A stretch of DNA of 64,000 bases from positions 18,125 through 82,124 of the forward strand of contig CAJXDR010000008.1 of the NCBI GenBank assembly GCA_913052345.1. The letters are read 5' to 3'. Origin of the DNA: UBA4421 sp002470275. Lineage in GTDB: Bacteria > Pseudomonadota > Gammaproteobacteria > Pseudomonadales > Azotimanducaceae. The notes under the pieces are model-generated. The model did no database searches and was not told the origin of the DNA. It saw nothing but the letters and a program-made list of their open reading frames with translations. Position 1 is the stretch's first letter. Every line of letters begins with the position of its first letter. The position numbers and the translations under genes are program-made. Positions 53,081 to 61,873 of the stretch are shown here, one piece after another.

Positions 53081-53668
53081 TCAGCCTAGCTCGTCAGCCC
53101 CGGCAATAATTTTGCCCACCAGGCCGTAGGTCACCGACTCCTCTGCACTCATCCAGTAATCGCGCTGGGTATCTTCGGTCACCTTCTCAACGCTCTGACC
53201 GGTTTGATCGGCAATAATGCCGTTGATCCGGGCCTTGGTCTTTAAGATTTCTCGCGCGTGAATTTCAATATCCGAGGCATCACCTCCGAAACCACCCGAG
53301 GGTTGGTGAATTAGAAAACGGGTGTTGGGCAATGCGTAGCGGTTCTCCGTCTCCGTAGCCAGATAGATGTGTGTCGCGATGCTTCCAACCCAGCCTGTCC
53401 CAATAACGCGGACTGTGGGCTTGATGAAGCGAATCATGTCGAAAATGGTGTCTCCGGACTCCACGTGCCCGCCAGGCGACCCAATGAACAGCGTAATGGG
53501 GTCATCAGACTCGAACGCCAGGGCTAACAGCCGTTCGGCAGTACGTCTGGCCACTTCCTGGTTGATTTCGCCAAACAAGGTGAGCGTTCTATTTTTTAAC
53601 AGCATGCTCTCTAGCATGTTGAAGTTCTTGGCTACCTCAGCAACCTCTTGTTCGCTTTCTAAACGCAT
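53081..53668 (-). CDS. ClpP-like serine protease (stand-alone ClpP paralogue)
   Basis: 195 residues with the ClpP fold. The catalytic triad can be placed as Ser96 in TGWVGSIATHIYLA, His121 in RFLIHQPSGG, and Asp about 170 in TEDTQRDYWMSA. The serine context (GSIA) departs from the usual ASMG of housekeeping ClpP. The gene is not beside clpX or tig, so this is likely a second, specialised subunit, comparable to the ClpP2 paralogue of Pseudomonas. GGGAG lies 9 bases before the ATG. Confidence 0.85.
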   Translation of the reverse strand: MRLESEQEVAEVAKNFNMLESMLLKNRTLTLFGEINQEVARRTAERLLALAFESDDPITLFIGSPGGHVESGDTIFDMIRFIKPTVRVIGTGWVGSIATHIYLATETENRYALPNTRFLIHQPSGGFGGDASDIEIHAREILKTKARINGIIADQTGQSVEKVTEDTQRDYWMSAEESVTYGLVGKIIAGADELG

Positions 53669-53826
53669 GGTGGATCACTCCCTTTATTCAACGCGGGCCG
53701 TTGCTTAACGCGGTGCCCTTGGCCCAAAACACGGCTAAGCCGCAACTCCTGGCGCGCTAGTGTAGCGCCTTTACTTTGAGTATGCTGACCGATCGACCTA
53801 TCTTTGGGCCGCTGGAGAAGATTTCA

Positions 53827-54753
53827 ATGCCACTAGCCGCTGAATATCAGGCCAGGTTCGAGGCCCTTGCCCAGGCCGGACCGATGCCGAGCCTATCTGA
53901 CCTGCCCATCCAGGACGCTCGCGCCGTCTATCGTGCCATTCGCCCAGTTGATCCAAGCCTGCCAGTCTTCAACGTAGAAGATCGCTCGATACCCGGTCCA
54001 GCGGGCGACATGCCCATTCGTATCTACCGACCAGCTGGCGCCGGGCCGTTTGGCATCCTCCTCTATTTCCATGGGGGCGGTTGGGTGATTGGCGACCTCG
54101 ACACCAGTGATTCGGTTTGTCGGGAACTCAGCACTTTGGCCAGTCTGGTCGTGGTTTCAGTGGATTATAGACTGGCACCTGAACACCGCTTCCCTGCCGC
54201 CGTCGATGACAGCTATGCGGCCACCTGCTGGGTAGCCGAACATCAGGCTGAGCTGAATGGGAATGGTAAACTAGGCACTGCGGGTGAGAGCGCTGGGGGC
54301 AATCTGGCCACGGTCATGGCGCTGCTTGCGCGCGACCGACAGGGCCCAACCCTGGCGCACCAGTGCTTGCTCTATCCCGTTGTCGATAGCGATCTTAGCC
54401 GCCCTTCCTACGTCGATAATGCTCAGGGCTACATTCTGGAAACCGCAACAATGCAGTGGTTTTGGGACACTTACTGTCCCGCCAGTGACCAACGACAGGA
54501 CCCGCGCCTGGCGCCGCTGCATGCGGAAAGCTTAGCTGGCTTGCCCCCGGCACTGGTAGTGACCGCAGAATTTGATCCCCTCAGGGACGAAGGTACGGTC
54601 TATGGCGCAGCCCTGGAGGCAGCTGGCGTAGCCACCCAGCATATAAACTGTTCAGGCCTGGTACACGATTTCTTCGCAACTGCCGCGATCTTTGACTGCT
54701 CCCGGGGCCCCTTCTTAAAAACCGTCGACATCCTTCGCAAACATCTAAACTAG
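53827..54753 (+). CDS. Alpha/beta hydrolase, hormone-sensitive-lipase-like esterase
   Basis: 308 residues from ATG 53827, chosen because GGAGAAG lies 7 bases upstream; a TTG at 53776 and an ATG at 53782 extend the frame without a ribosome site. HSL-family features: HGGGW oxyanion motif (His82), nucleophile Ser155 in GESAGGN, Asp in EFDPLRDEG and His in LVHDFF. It should hydrolyse short-chain esters. The small YciI gene follows after 10 bp. Confidence 0.88.
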   Translation: MPLAAEYQARFEALAQAGPMPSLSDLPIQDARAVYRAIRPVDPSLPVFNVEDRSIPGPAGDMPIRIYRPAGAGPFGILLYFHGGGWVIGDLDTSDSVCRELSTLASLVVVSVDYRLAPEHRFPAAVDDSYAATCWVAEHQAELNGNGKLGTAGESAGGNLATVMALLARDRQGPTLAHQCLLYPVVDSDLSRPSYVDNAQGYILETATMQWFWDTYCPASDQRQDPRLAPLHAESLAGLPPALVVTAEFDPLRDEGTVYGAALEAAGVATQHINCSGLVHDFFATAAIFDCSRGPFLKTVDILRKHLN

Positions 54754-54763
54754 AGAGACGCAC

Positions 54764-55048
54764 ATGCTCTACGCAATCATTTGTCGCGACCGCACGAACA
54801 TGCTGGAACGAAGACAGCAGACTCGGCCCGCTCACCTTGAGTATCTGACGCACCACCCGGTTAGATTTGCGGGGCCGCTGCTGGGGGAGGATGAATCAAC
54901 CCCCATAGGATCCATTCTTTTTGTTGACTGTGCCGACCGCAGTGCAGCTGAAGCCTTCGCCGCAGAGGACCCCTACCGGCTCGCCGGTCTATTCGACCAG
55001 GTTGAGATACAGGCCTTTCGCCAGGTCATTCCCGGGATGGAAAGCTAA
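54764..55048 (+). CDS. YciI family protein
   Basis: 94 residues. The start MLYAIICRDR, RPAHLEYLTHHP with its conserved His, and the AAEAFAAEDPYRLAGLFDQVEIQAFRQV end match YciI, a small ferredoxin-like fold with a probable His-Asp active site. Its role is unknown; some relatives act as lyases on chlorinated aromatics. It overlaps the end of the B12-binding protein gene by 4 bp, convergently. Confidence 0.88.
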   Translation: MLYAIICRDRTNMLERRQQTRPAHLEYLTHHPVRFAGPLLGEDESTPIGSILFVDCADRSAAEAFAAEDPYRLAGLFDQVEIQAFRQVIPGMES

Positions 55049-55983
55049 CCGCGACCGAGCTTTGCTGCAGGCCCCAGGTTCTGGGCTGGAACAAGGTGAT
55101 CTGGAAGCGCATGGATCTGGGGGTGTAGGGCATGGGCCATGATCTCAAGACTATCTACGAGACGGGGTCCTGGCCGGCTAAAGTAAGCATTACCGTCCAC
55201 CAGATATAAAAGCGTCTGCAGATTCGGCGGCGCTGCCGACATCTCACCTACGAGAGCGGCAATATCCACGAGCGTTCGCTGCTCGTCGAAACCACAGCAA
55301 GCGACAAAGAGGATATCTGGGGCGGCAGCCCAAATGTCTGCCCAGCGCAAGGCCTGGGAGGGACAAAAACGATTGTCCAACAGGCTGATGCCACCCGCCA
55401 TCTCGATCAACTCAGGGGTCCAGTGGCCAGCATTAAACGGGGGATTAAGCCATTCTAAAAAGACCACCCTAGGCCGATGCGCCATAGGGAGATGGCGGCG
55501 CGTTCTTTCGCTAACGCGGGCGACCCGGTGCTTTAGCGCGTCTACTGCAGCCTGCGCGGCACTCTGGCGCTGGGTCTCGCGTCCAATCAGGCCCAGGGTC
55601 GCGTAGACATCTGACAGCCTAGAGGGCTCTAGATTGATCACCCTCGGGGAAGAGGGTAGCTTCTGAATCGCACGCATCACCTCATCTTGGGCCACCGCAC
55701 AGACCTCACAAAGCGACTGCGTGACCAAGAAGTCAGGCTGCAGCTCTCCCAGCAAATCATAGTCCAGGTGATACAGCGCATGCTCGGTCACCAACTGCTC
55801 AGACACCAAAGCGTTGATCGTGTCGCTCGGCGTACCCTTGGGTATGAGGCTCCGCGTGACCTTGGGCAGCGTCAGCACAAAGTCTGGATAGTCGCACTCA
55901 TGACTGACCCCAACCAGGTTTTCGCCAAGCCCAAGTTCGCAAAGCAGCTCTGTGGCGCTGGGCAATAGAGAAACAATTTTCAT
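55045..55983 (-). CDS. Cobalamin-binding protein of the BtuF/FhuD fold, without signal peptide
   Basis: 312 residues. The start MKIVSLLPSATELLCELGLGENLVGVSHECDYP is the hallmark of a B12-binding group related to BtuF; further segments are LVTQSLCEVCAV and LNPPFNAGHWTPELIEMAGG. No signal peptide is present, so it would act in the cytoplasm or be carried out otherwise. No btuC or btuD gene is nearby. Confidence 0.82.
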   Translation of the reverse strand: MKIVSLLPSATELLCELGLGENLVGVSHECDYPDFVLTLPKVTRSLIPKGTPSDTINALVSEQLVTEHALYHLDYDLLGELQPDFLVTQSLCEVCAVAQDEVMRAIQKLPSSPRVINLEPSRLSDVYATLGLIGRETQRQSAAQAAVDALKHRVARVSERTRRHLPMAHRPRVVFLEWLNPPFNAGHWTPELIEMAGGISLLDNRFCPSQALRWADIWAAAPDILFVACCGFDEQRTLVDIAALVGEMSAAPPNLQTLLYLVDGNAYFSRPGPRLVDSLEIMAHALHPQIHALPDHLVPAQNLGPAAKLGRG

Positions 55984-56126
55984 CTGTCATGCCTCCACAT
56001 TTATTCAATCTATCCGCCTCACCCATTCTTGGACATGCCATCAAGCTGAAAAATTTGCGGTACTTCGGTACCTTTCTTCAACCACGGGTTCAACGACCCG
56101 GTAGGCACTCAATCAAGGAGAAGTTT

Positions 56127-56837
56127 ATGGCTACAGCACTCATCAGCGGCGTCGGGCCGGTGGAGGGGTTGGGGGCACAGCTGTGTATTCGCTTTGCAGC
56201 CCTCGGGCTGCACGTGATTGCTGGAGGTAGAACCCCAGAAAAGCTCGAGGCCGTAGTAGAGATCATTCGCAGCGACGGCGGTACGGCCGAGGGGGTTGTC
56301 GCCGACGCCACGAACGAGGAACAGACTCGCGATCTGTTTCGGCGCGCCGGAAAGCACCTTAGCCTCGCCATTTACAACACGGGTAACAACACGCCCGGCC
56401 GCATTGTGGATATGAGCGCCGAGTATTTCGAAGAGAGCTGGCGCGTTTGCTGCCTGGGCGGCTTCCTGTTTGGGAGAGAGGCCATTCGGAACTTCAGCGA
56501 GGGCGGCACCTTAATTTTTACTGGCGCGAGCGCTTCGCTGCGCGGCCGGGAAAATTTTGGTGCTTTCAATTCCGCAAAGGGGGCGCTCCGCAACCTGGCT
56601 CAGGCCATGGCCAAGGAGTATGGGCGCGATGGCGTACATGTTGGCCACGTGGTCGTGGACGGACCCATTGGCGGTGAAAAGATAAAGCTCGGCTATCCGG
56701 ACTATGCTGCCCATCTGGGTGAGAAGGGCATGATTGATATCCAGGGCATCGTCGATGCCTACGTCTATCTTTTTCAGCAGCCTCGCCAGGCCTGGTCCTT
56801 TGAGCTCGATCTACGCACCTCAATTGAAAAGTGGTAA
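56127..56837 (+). CDS. SDR family oxidoreductase with Phe in place of the catalytic Tyr
   Basis: 236 residues from ATG 56127 with AAGGAG just upstream; the frame is open from 55989 without homology. Rossmann start ALISGVGPVEGLGAQLCIRFA, NAG-like region YNTGNNTPG, Ser in TGASASLRG, but the YxxxK motif reads FNSAK (Phe147, Lys151). A minor SDR branch with this change is known to me; the members I recall are uncharacterised. Classical dehydrogenase activity is therefore doubtful. Confidence 0.8.
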   Translation: MATALISGVGPVEGLGAQLCIRFAALGLHVIAGGRTPEKLEAVVEIIRSDGGTAEGVVADATNEEQTRDLFRRAGKHLSLAIYNTGNNTPGRIVDMSAEYFEESWRVCCLGGFLFGREAIRNFSEGGTLIFTGASASLRGRENFGAFNSAKGALRNLAQAMAKEYGRDGVHVGHVVVDGPIGGEKIKLGYPDYAAHLGEKGMIDIQGIVDAYVYLFQQPRQAWSFELDLRTSIEKW

Positions 56838-56861
56838 GTCGCGCACATCAGCCGCCTGCCC

Positions 56862-57269
56862 TTAATCCACCCTGGCCTGGGCATAGCCTGACAGAACCGT
56901 CACCCCGTCCTGATTCGTGGTTTCTACCTTTAGGTTGACCAATCCATCAGCAACCTCTTCAACCGTCGCCGTGGCGTTGAGGGTGTCCCCGGGCCAGACC
57001 TGACTGGTGAAGCGAACGCCATACTTAGTCAATCGGCCATCGCCAACGTAGTTGGTGATCATGCGACCCGTCATCCCCATGGTCAGCATGCCGTGGGCGA
57101 AAACTGACGGATAGCCCGCCGCCTCCTTGGTGAACTTCTCGTCTGTGTGAATGGGGTTATAGTCTCCCGAAGCACCCGCATACATTACGATCTGGGTGCG
57201 CGTTAAGTCTTCGACCAAACATTCGGTATAGGTATCCCCGGTATTCAAATCCTGTGCTGAAAGCGCCAT
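56862..57269 (-). CDS. MaoC-type hydratase subunit
   Basis: 135 residues, hot-dog fold. The hydratase motif is complete: YAGASGDYNPIHTDEKFTKEAAGYPSVFAHGMLTMG, with the Asp-His pair that adds water to (2E)-enoyl-CoA. AAGGGGAA precedes the ATG. Its partner, a FAS1-like hydratase subunit, ends 10 bp upstream; in mycobacterial HadAB-type enzymes one subunit holds the catalytic pair and the other shapes the substrate pocket. Confidence 0.88.
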   Translation of the reverse strand: MALSAQDLNTGDTYTECLVEDLTRTQIVMYAGASGDYNPIHTDEKFTKEAAGYPSVFAHGMLTMGMTGRMITNYVGDGRLTKYGVRFTSQVWPGDTLNATATVEEVADGLVNLKVETTNQDGVTVLSGYAQARVD

Positions 57270-57279
57270 GTTATTCCCC

Positions 57280-57771
57280 TTATTGATCTACAGGTCTTTC
57301 GGTGCGAACACCGACGCTGCGGGCTGTAATCACCAGCTCTCCATGCTGGTCTCGGTACTCGATAATGCTTTCAGTGAAGACGAGTTTCCCGGATCGCTTA
57401 CCTTCTTTCTCCCAGGTCTTGCCGGGCTTGTCGGTTCCCGTGAGTACATCGCCTGGGCTGATATGGCGGTGATACTCAAAGTGCTGCTCGGCGTGCAGAC
57501 CGCCTCCGCCGCCACCACCACCGCTGGATTCGCGCTTGATACCGGTCGCCTCCTTGCCGGACCCGAACCAATCTTCGCCGATCTTGGGACGTAAGAAGTA
57601 GTCAGGGTCAAACTGGGCGCTGGATTGGGCAAAGGTTGGTGGCGCGATAACTTTGCCTAGCTCGGTGGCTGCGGCATGCTCGGCATCGTAGTAAATCTGA
57701 TTATCATCCGCGATAGATCGAGCGAACATCATGATATGACTGCCCTCCACCGGAAACTTTTCCACGGCCAT
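57280..57771 (-). CDS. MaoC N-terminal-like (FAS1-like) dehydratase subunit
   Basis: 163 residues of hot-dog fold beginning with FPVEGSHIMMFARSIADDN, typical of the substrate-binding half of two-part hydratases. The middle carries eight glycines in a row (about residues 83-90, GGX codons), then LHAEQHFEYHRHISPGDVL. GGGAGGG lies before the ATG. The glycine run is encoded by a GGN repeat that could slip. It is co-transcribed with the MaoC gene. Confidence 0.82.
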   Translation of the reverse strand: MAVEKFPVEGSHIMMFARSIADDNQIYYDAEHAAATELGKVIAPPTFAQSSAQFDPDYFLRPKIGEDWFGSGKEATGIKRESSGGGGGGGGLHAEQHFEYHRHISPGDVLTGTDKPGKTWEKEGKRSGKLVFTESIIEYRDQHGELVITARSVGVRTERPVDQ

Positions 57772-57862
57772 TTAGATCCCTCCCTGGTATTTATTGTGGC
57801 GTTGAGTATCTGACATCAGTGCTTATGCATTCAAGGACAAATGACGGGGTCTGCGCCGATTG

Positions 57863-58648
57863 CTAACGTCCTTTGAAATTTGGATCCCTTTTTTCTAGAA
57901 AGGCCTGGATGCCTTCCTGCTTATCCTCCGTCTGCACCAAGGCGCCCTGAGCATACTTCTCAAACATCAGTGCGCCAGCCAAGCTCGCTTCCATGCCAAA
58001 GTGCACCATGGCCTTCATAGTCCTTGGCACAAAGGGAGCAAACCCGGCCAGATGCTCGGCCATGCGCTGAGCCTCATCCAGCAATAAATCGCTTTCTACA
58101 ACACGAGTGACCAGACCAATTTGCAGCGCCCGATCAGCATCGATGGCCTCTCCCATGAGCATCATTTCCATGCCCCAGCCCCGACCCACGATTCGCGGCA
58201 GGCGAGCCGTGGCACCGCCGCCGGGGATGATGCCCAACTTCCCCTCGGGCGTCGCAAAGCGGGACTGAGGCGTTGCGATGCGTAGGTCGCAACCCAGGGC
58301 CACTTCCAAGCCCCCGCCCATACAAATGCCATCAATGGCGGCAAGCGTTGGCTTGGGCGTGCGCTCTAATTTTTCCGCCAAACCCTGAACGATGGGCTCA
58401 AGGGCTTTGCTCAAATCTCGATACTTCACTTCCGACAAATCCGAGCCTGCAGCAAATGCCTTCCCACCGGCACCGGTGAGGGTGATTACGCGAACCTGGT
58501 CCTCTGCCGCCGCTCTGTCTACGGCTGCGTGCAGATCATCCAGCGTCGCGAGGGATATGGCATTGTGCTTTTCAGGGCGATTGATCGTGATCAGCGCCAT
58601 GGGTCCGCGGACAGAATATAGAACGTTGTCAAAATCTGGTTCTTGCAT
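57863..58648 (-). CDS. Enoyl-CoA hydratase
   Basis: 261 residues of crotonase fold. It has the oxyanion segment GGKAFAAGSDLSEV, first catalytic Glu in CMGGGLEVALGCD and second in FATPEGKLGIIPGGG, so both glutamates of true hydratases are present, in contrast to the gene at 8989. It should hydrate 2-enoyl-CoA in beta-oxidation. Followed by the two MaoC-type genes after 91 bp. Confidence 0.9.
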   Translation of the reverse strand: MQEPDFDNVLYSVRGPMALITINRPEKHNAISLATLDDLHAAVDRAAAEDQVRVITLTGAGGKAFAAGSDLSEVKYRDLSKALEPIVQGLAEKLERTPKPTLAAIDGICMGGGLEVALGCDLRIATPQSRFATPEGKLGIIPGGGATARLPRIVGRGWGMEMMLMGEAIDADRALQIGLVTRVVESDLLLDEAQRMAEHLAGFAPFVPRTMKAMVHFGMEASLAGALMFEKYAQGALVQTEDKQEGIQAFLEKRDPNFKGR

Positions 58649-59028
58649 TGAAAATCGCTGCTTATCGCTGGAGGACCATTATGGTTTAGGAATTTGTGTT
58701 GGGGAACTGGTTCATTAACCACAACCCTCATAGGGAGGACGACGAAAGGAAGTCGCATCGAAGCAGACTGTGTCCAGGATGCACCACCTGGAGAAATAGA
58801 AAAGACCGCCGGTCTGGAGAGAAAACCGGCGGCCTTTGAGTCGACCCCGTGCTTATTAGCAGATTCTGGTTTTACAACTTCTCTACTCGGGGTCTGAGGG
58901 GAGAGTTGTTGCCTTTCGACAACACCTACATTCTCTCCTCTGGCTATTACAAAAAAATTTCGCCACACCGCCTTTTTGTGACAATGTGTAACACCCCTAC
59001 CGCATTGTGTGCCCGTTTGCGGTGCGCG
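58649..59028. other. Intergenic region with terminator of the sensor-kinase operon
   Basis: 380 bp between the enoyl-CoA hydratase start and the end of the sensor kinase. It contains the hairpin at 58806-58832 and, near 58950-58980, an ACAAAAA...TTTTTGT inverted repeat of 7 bp. The hydratase promoter must lie at its left end. I see no ORF worth calling and no RNA gene. Confidence 0.5.
58806..58832 (-). terminator. Rho-independent terminator after the sensor kinase gene
   Basis: CCGCCGGT (58806-58813) pairs perfectly with ACCGGCGG (58825-58832) around an 11-base loop. On the minus strand the stem is followed by TCTTTTCTA, a usable T-rich tract. It would end the response regulator-sensor kinase transcript about 200 bp after the last stop codon. 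Confidence 0.65.
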
Positions 59029-60336
59029 CTAGAAACGTAGAAAAAAGGCCGCGCCTCCAACCTCTGCATCACCAACGGAAATTTCCCACCCATGGAGCTG
59101 ACACAGCTGCTGGACAATGGATAACCCTAGGCCGCTACCACCGGTAGAGGGATTTCTGGATTCGTCGATGCGAAAAAAGGGCTGGAATATCTTTTCCCGG
59201 TAGGCCGCCGGGATTCCCGGACCTCTGTCTCTAATTACCAGCTGATCCTCTTCCAGCTCAACGACCACTTCTCCACCATGTTTAATCCCGTTCGCCACCA
59301 GGTTGGTGAGAACGCGACGGAATGCATTGGGCGCGAGGACGCGGGTTACAGCCGGCGTTAAGGCGGACCGAAGCTCCACGGGGCTTTCAAAGGTCGTGAT
59401 GATTTCATGTACAAAGTCGTAAAGCGGCAGGACCTGGGCTTGTTCTTGGGTGCCTTTGGCAAAACTGAGCGCATCGGATATGAGTTCATCCATGGACTCT
59501 AAATTTTGCTCAAATCGAGTGACCAACTCGGCATCAACGTCTTCCGGGAGCAGCGCGAGAGCGAGTCGCATCCGGGTGAGGGGTGTGCGCAGATCATGAG
59601 AGATGCCGGCCATCAGCGTTGTTCGGTTGGAAATCAGGGAGGCAATCTCGCTCGCCATCGTATTGAAGTTCCGCGCCAGGGATACCAATTCTCTGGGACC
59701 GGTCTCGGGCAGAGGCTCCATATTCGCAAGCCCTCTAAACTGCTCTGCACGCTCGGCAATGCTGACCAAAGGCTGGGCAATGCGCCGGACGATGAGCAGT
59801 GACGTCAGAAACACAATTCCTGCGCCAAGCCCGACGATAACGATGGCCACATAGAGCAGCTGAATATCCCGCCTATCCGGGGAAAATCCCACCTGCAGCT
59901 CATAGTCGCCCATGGGAATGTCCGCCCAAATTAAGTCTGCGCCATCCAAAATCCTGACCTCCAGGCCCATGCGCTCGCCTAACCGTTCCTTCAGAAGCTG
60001 GGTATAGGGAAAATATCGCGTGAGTTCAGGTAAGTCCTGCTGAGCCTCGCTGATGATGAGGTCATGGCTCTGGGCCAACTCAAGCTCAAAATAGGGGCGT
60101 GCCAGGGGAGGTAGTTCGACCCAGGTCTGGCATGAGAGCACCAGCAGGGCGGCCTCATCATCCGCCGAGCGCTGGGCAATGGGATCGATAACGAATACGG
60201 AGAGCGCGATGGTTGAAATCACGGCAATCATCATGGAGCTGACGCCCAGCGTCAGCGTGGTTCTGCCGAGCAAGGATGCGGGCAGACCTAGTTTAGGTGT
60301 CCTTTTTCTCTTAGTTTGAGCCACCTGGCCTCCCAT
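59029..60336 (-). CDS. Sensor histidine kinase (EnvZ-like)
   Basis: 435 residues. Membrane helices at about 26-50 and 159-183 flank a periplasmic domain of roughly 108 residues; a HAMP linker (184-236) follows. The phosphorylated His is H247 in ISHDLRTPLTRMRLAL; the ATPase domain has NLVANGIKHGG, DRGPGIP and GGSGLGLSI. The layout and sequence resemble EnvZ and relatives. Upstream genes encode its response regulator and a secreted protein. Confidence 0.9.
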   Translation of the reverse strand: MGGQVAQTKRKRTPKLGLPASLLGRTTLTLGVSSMMIAVISTIALSVFVIDPIAQRSADDEAALLVLSCQTWVELPPLARPYFELELAQSHDLIISEAQQDLPELTRYFPYTQLLKERLGERMGLEVRILDGADLIWADIPMGDYELQVGFSPDRRDIQLLYVAIVIVGLGAGIVFLTSLLIVRRIAQPLVSIAERAEQFRGLANMEPLPETGPRELVSLARNFNTMASEIASLISNRTTLMAGISHDLRTPLTRMRLALALLPEDVDAELVTRFEQNLESMDELISDALSFAKGTQEQAQVLPLYDFVHEIITTFESPVELRSALTPAVTRVLAPNAFRRVLTNLVANGIKHGGEVVVELEEDQLVIRDRGPGIPAAYREKIFQPFFRIDESRNPSTGGSGLGLSIVQQLCQLHGWEISVGDAEVGGAAFFLRF

Positions 60337-60396
60337 GAGCCTTGAAGCCTCAAGCGTGTCCCAGGACTATGCTGGGAGAACGCCCGGCGCTAAATC

Positions 60397-61182
60397 CTAG
60401 GCCTCGTGCTCGCTGATAGACCCACTAAGGTGACGTCCTGCGGTGCGCTGTTCCTCGCCTATCCGTGGACAGAACATATAGCCCTTGCCCCAGATGGTTT
60501 TGATCAACTTGGGCTTCGCTGGGTCATCTTCAAGTTTGGAGCGAACACGCGTGATTCTGACATCAATTGAGCGGTCGAAGGGAGAGCGTTCCGCGCCGGT
60601 TAGCAAATCCAGAATTTTATCCCGATGAAGCACCTTGTTTGGGTGGGCCACCAAGATCGCTAACAGATCAAATTCACCGGATGTTAGAGCAATGGGCGCT
60701 CCAGCCTTGGTCAGGCGGTGAGAATCTAGGTCGAGCTGAAACGCTCCAAAATTGACCACTCCCTGGGTGTCCGGGTCTTGGGCCAGCGTTTGGCTGCTGC
60801 GGCGTAGCACGGCGCGTATCCGCGCCAACAGTTCCCGAGGGTTGAACGGCTTTGGAAGGTAGTCATCTGCACCAAGCTCGAGACCGACGATCCGGTCCAC
60901 CTCGTCGCCCTGAGCAGAGACGATAATAATGGGCAGATTCTCACGCTTCTTCAGCCGCTGCGCAACGGACAGGCCCTGCTCTCCCGGGAGCATCAGGTCA
61001 AGAATCAGCAGGTCCACCGAGTTCTTTGCAAGAAAGGCGTCCATTTCCTCAGCAGAATGTACACAGTTCACCGTATAGCCCTGACGCTCTAGGTAGGCCT
61101 GGGTTAGGTGGCAAATTTCCAAATCGTCATCGAGCAGCAGGAGCTGCTCGCTGTTCGTCGATGCGGCATCAGTTGCCGACAT
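60397..61182 (-). CDS. Response regulator, OmpR family
   Basis: 261 residues from ATG 61182, with GGGAG and CAGGG upstream; the frame is open to 61254 without homology. The receiver domain has acidic DDDLEIC, phospho-Asp62 in LLILDLMLPG and Lys in DYLPKPFNPREL. The C-terminal winged helix includes LTSGEFDLLAILVAHPNKVLHRDKILD and DVRITRVRSKLEDD. It should bind DNA as a phosphorylated dimer. Starts inside the end of the secreted-protein gene (14 bp). Confidence 0.92.
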   Translation of the reverse strand: MSATDAASTNSEQLLLLDDDLEICHLTQAYLERQGYTVNCVHSAEEMDAFLAKNSVDLLILDLMLPGEQGLSVAQRLKKRENLPIIIVSAQGDEVDRIVGLELGADDYLPKPFNPRELLARIRAVLRRSSQTLAQDPDTQGVVNFGAFQLDLDSHRLTKAGAPIALTSGEFDLLAILVAHPNKVLHRDKILDLLTGAERSPFDRSIDVRITRVRSKLEDDPAKPKLIKTIWGKGYMFCPRIGEEQRTAGRHLSGSISEHEA

Positions 61183-61873
61183 GTGCCCTGTCTCCCGAAT
61201 CTGCGGCGTCCTCACTCTGAGGACCTGGTGTTGCATTGGCCGTACGCCGTTCAAACCCTGCGCCGAAACGAACGGTCGTAACCACCCGTCTGCGGGGTTC
61301 CGTAGCGGTCGCGCCGCTTGTCTTGGGGTAAGCGCTTGTATCAGCCGTTGTGGGCGGGGATTCCTTGCGAAGGTTCGGCCTCATGACGCGGGTAGTGGTC
61401 ACGCGGCTGCCGTCGGGCATGATATGGGTCACCTTTGCCTGAATGACAACTTCAGGCACTCGGGCCGACCCGTTGGAGCGCGTGACCGATTGCCCGTAAC
61501 GATGCTGAGTTTGGGCCTTCTTAATACGCAATTTAATATCAGGACCACCTCCTGCCTGACTTGGAGAGGGCGCTTCAGAACGCCGCATACGAACCCTAAC
61601 TTCGGCCAGCAAATCCCGTCTTTGTGCAGCGCTGAGTTCCGGCCAAGCCCTCAGCAGCTCACCGATTTCCTGGTCAGTCTTTTGGTTTAAATCTTTTGCC
61701 GGTGCACTGGCCGTCTCCACCGGTAAAGGCTTATCGTCATTTTGCTCGGCAGCGGCGACGACCACCTCTTCGGGTGTATCCGTGGGGCTGCGTTCTGGAG
61801 ACGCAGCTACCCCGTTCGGGAGTAAGAGGAACCCGATCACATACAGCGGTAGAGAGCGATTGAGCATTTTCAT
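61169..61873 (-). CDS. Secreted protein of unknown function, coupled to the two-component genes
   Basis: 234 residues from ATG 61873 (AGGTGG upstream), giving a clear signal peptide (MKMLNRSLPLYVIGFLLLPNG, probable cleavage after VAA or AAS). A short helical segment EIGELLRAWPELSAAQRRDLLAEVRVRMR is followed by a basic, low-complexity part rich in Arg, Thr and Pro, including VTTTRVMRPNLR and RRRVVTTVRFGAGFERR. No domain recognised. It overlaps the response regulator by 14 bp, so all three genes are probably one operon. Confidence 0.7.
   Translation of the reverse strand: MKMLNRSLPLYVIGFLLLPNGVAASPERSPTDTPEEVVVAAAEQNDDKPLPVETASAPAKDLNQKTDQEIGELLRAWPELSAAQRRDLLAEVRVRMRRSEAPSPSQAGGGPDIKLRIKKAQTQHRYGQSVTRSNGSARVPEVVIQAKVTHIMPDGSRVTTTRVMRPNLRKESPPTTADTSAYPKTSGATATEPRRRVVTTVRFGAGFERRTANATPGPQSEDAADSGDRAHVGN

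Noticed and set aside
58649..59028. tRNA or small RNA in the 380-bp gap
   Set aside because: No cloverleaf or T-loop consensus found; the only clear structure is the terminator of the sensor-kinase operon.
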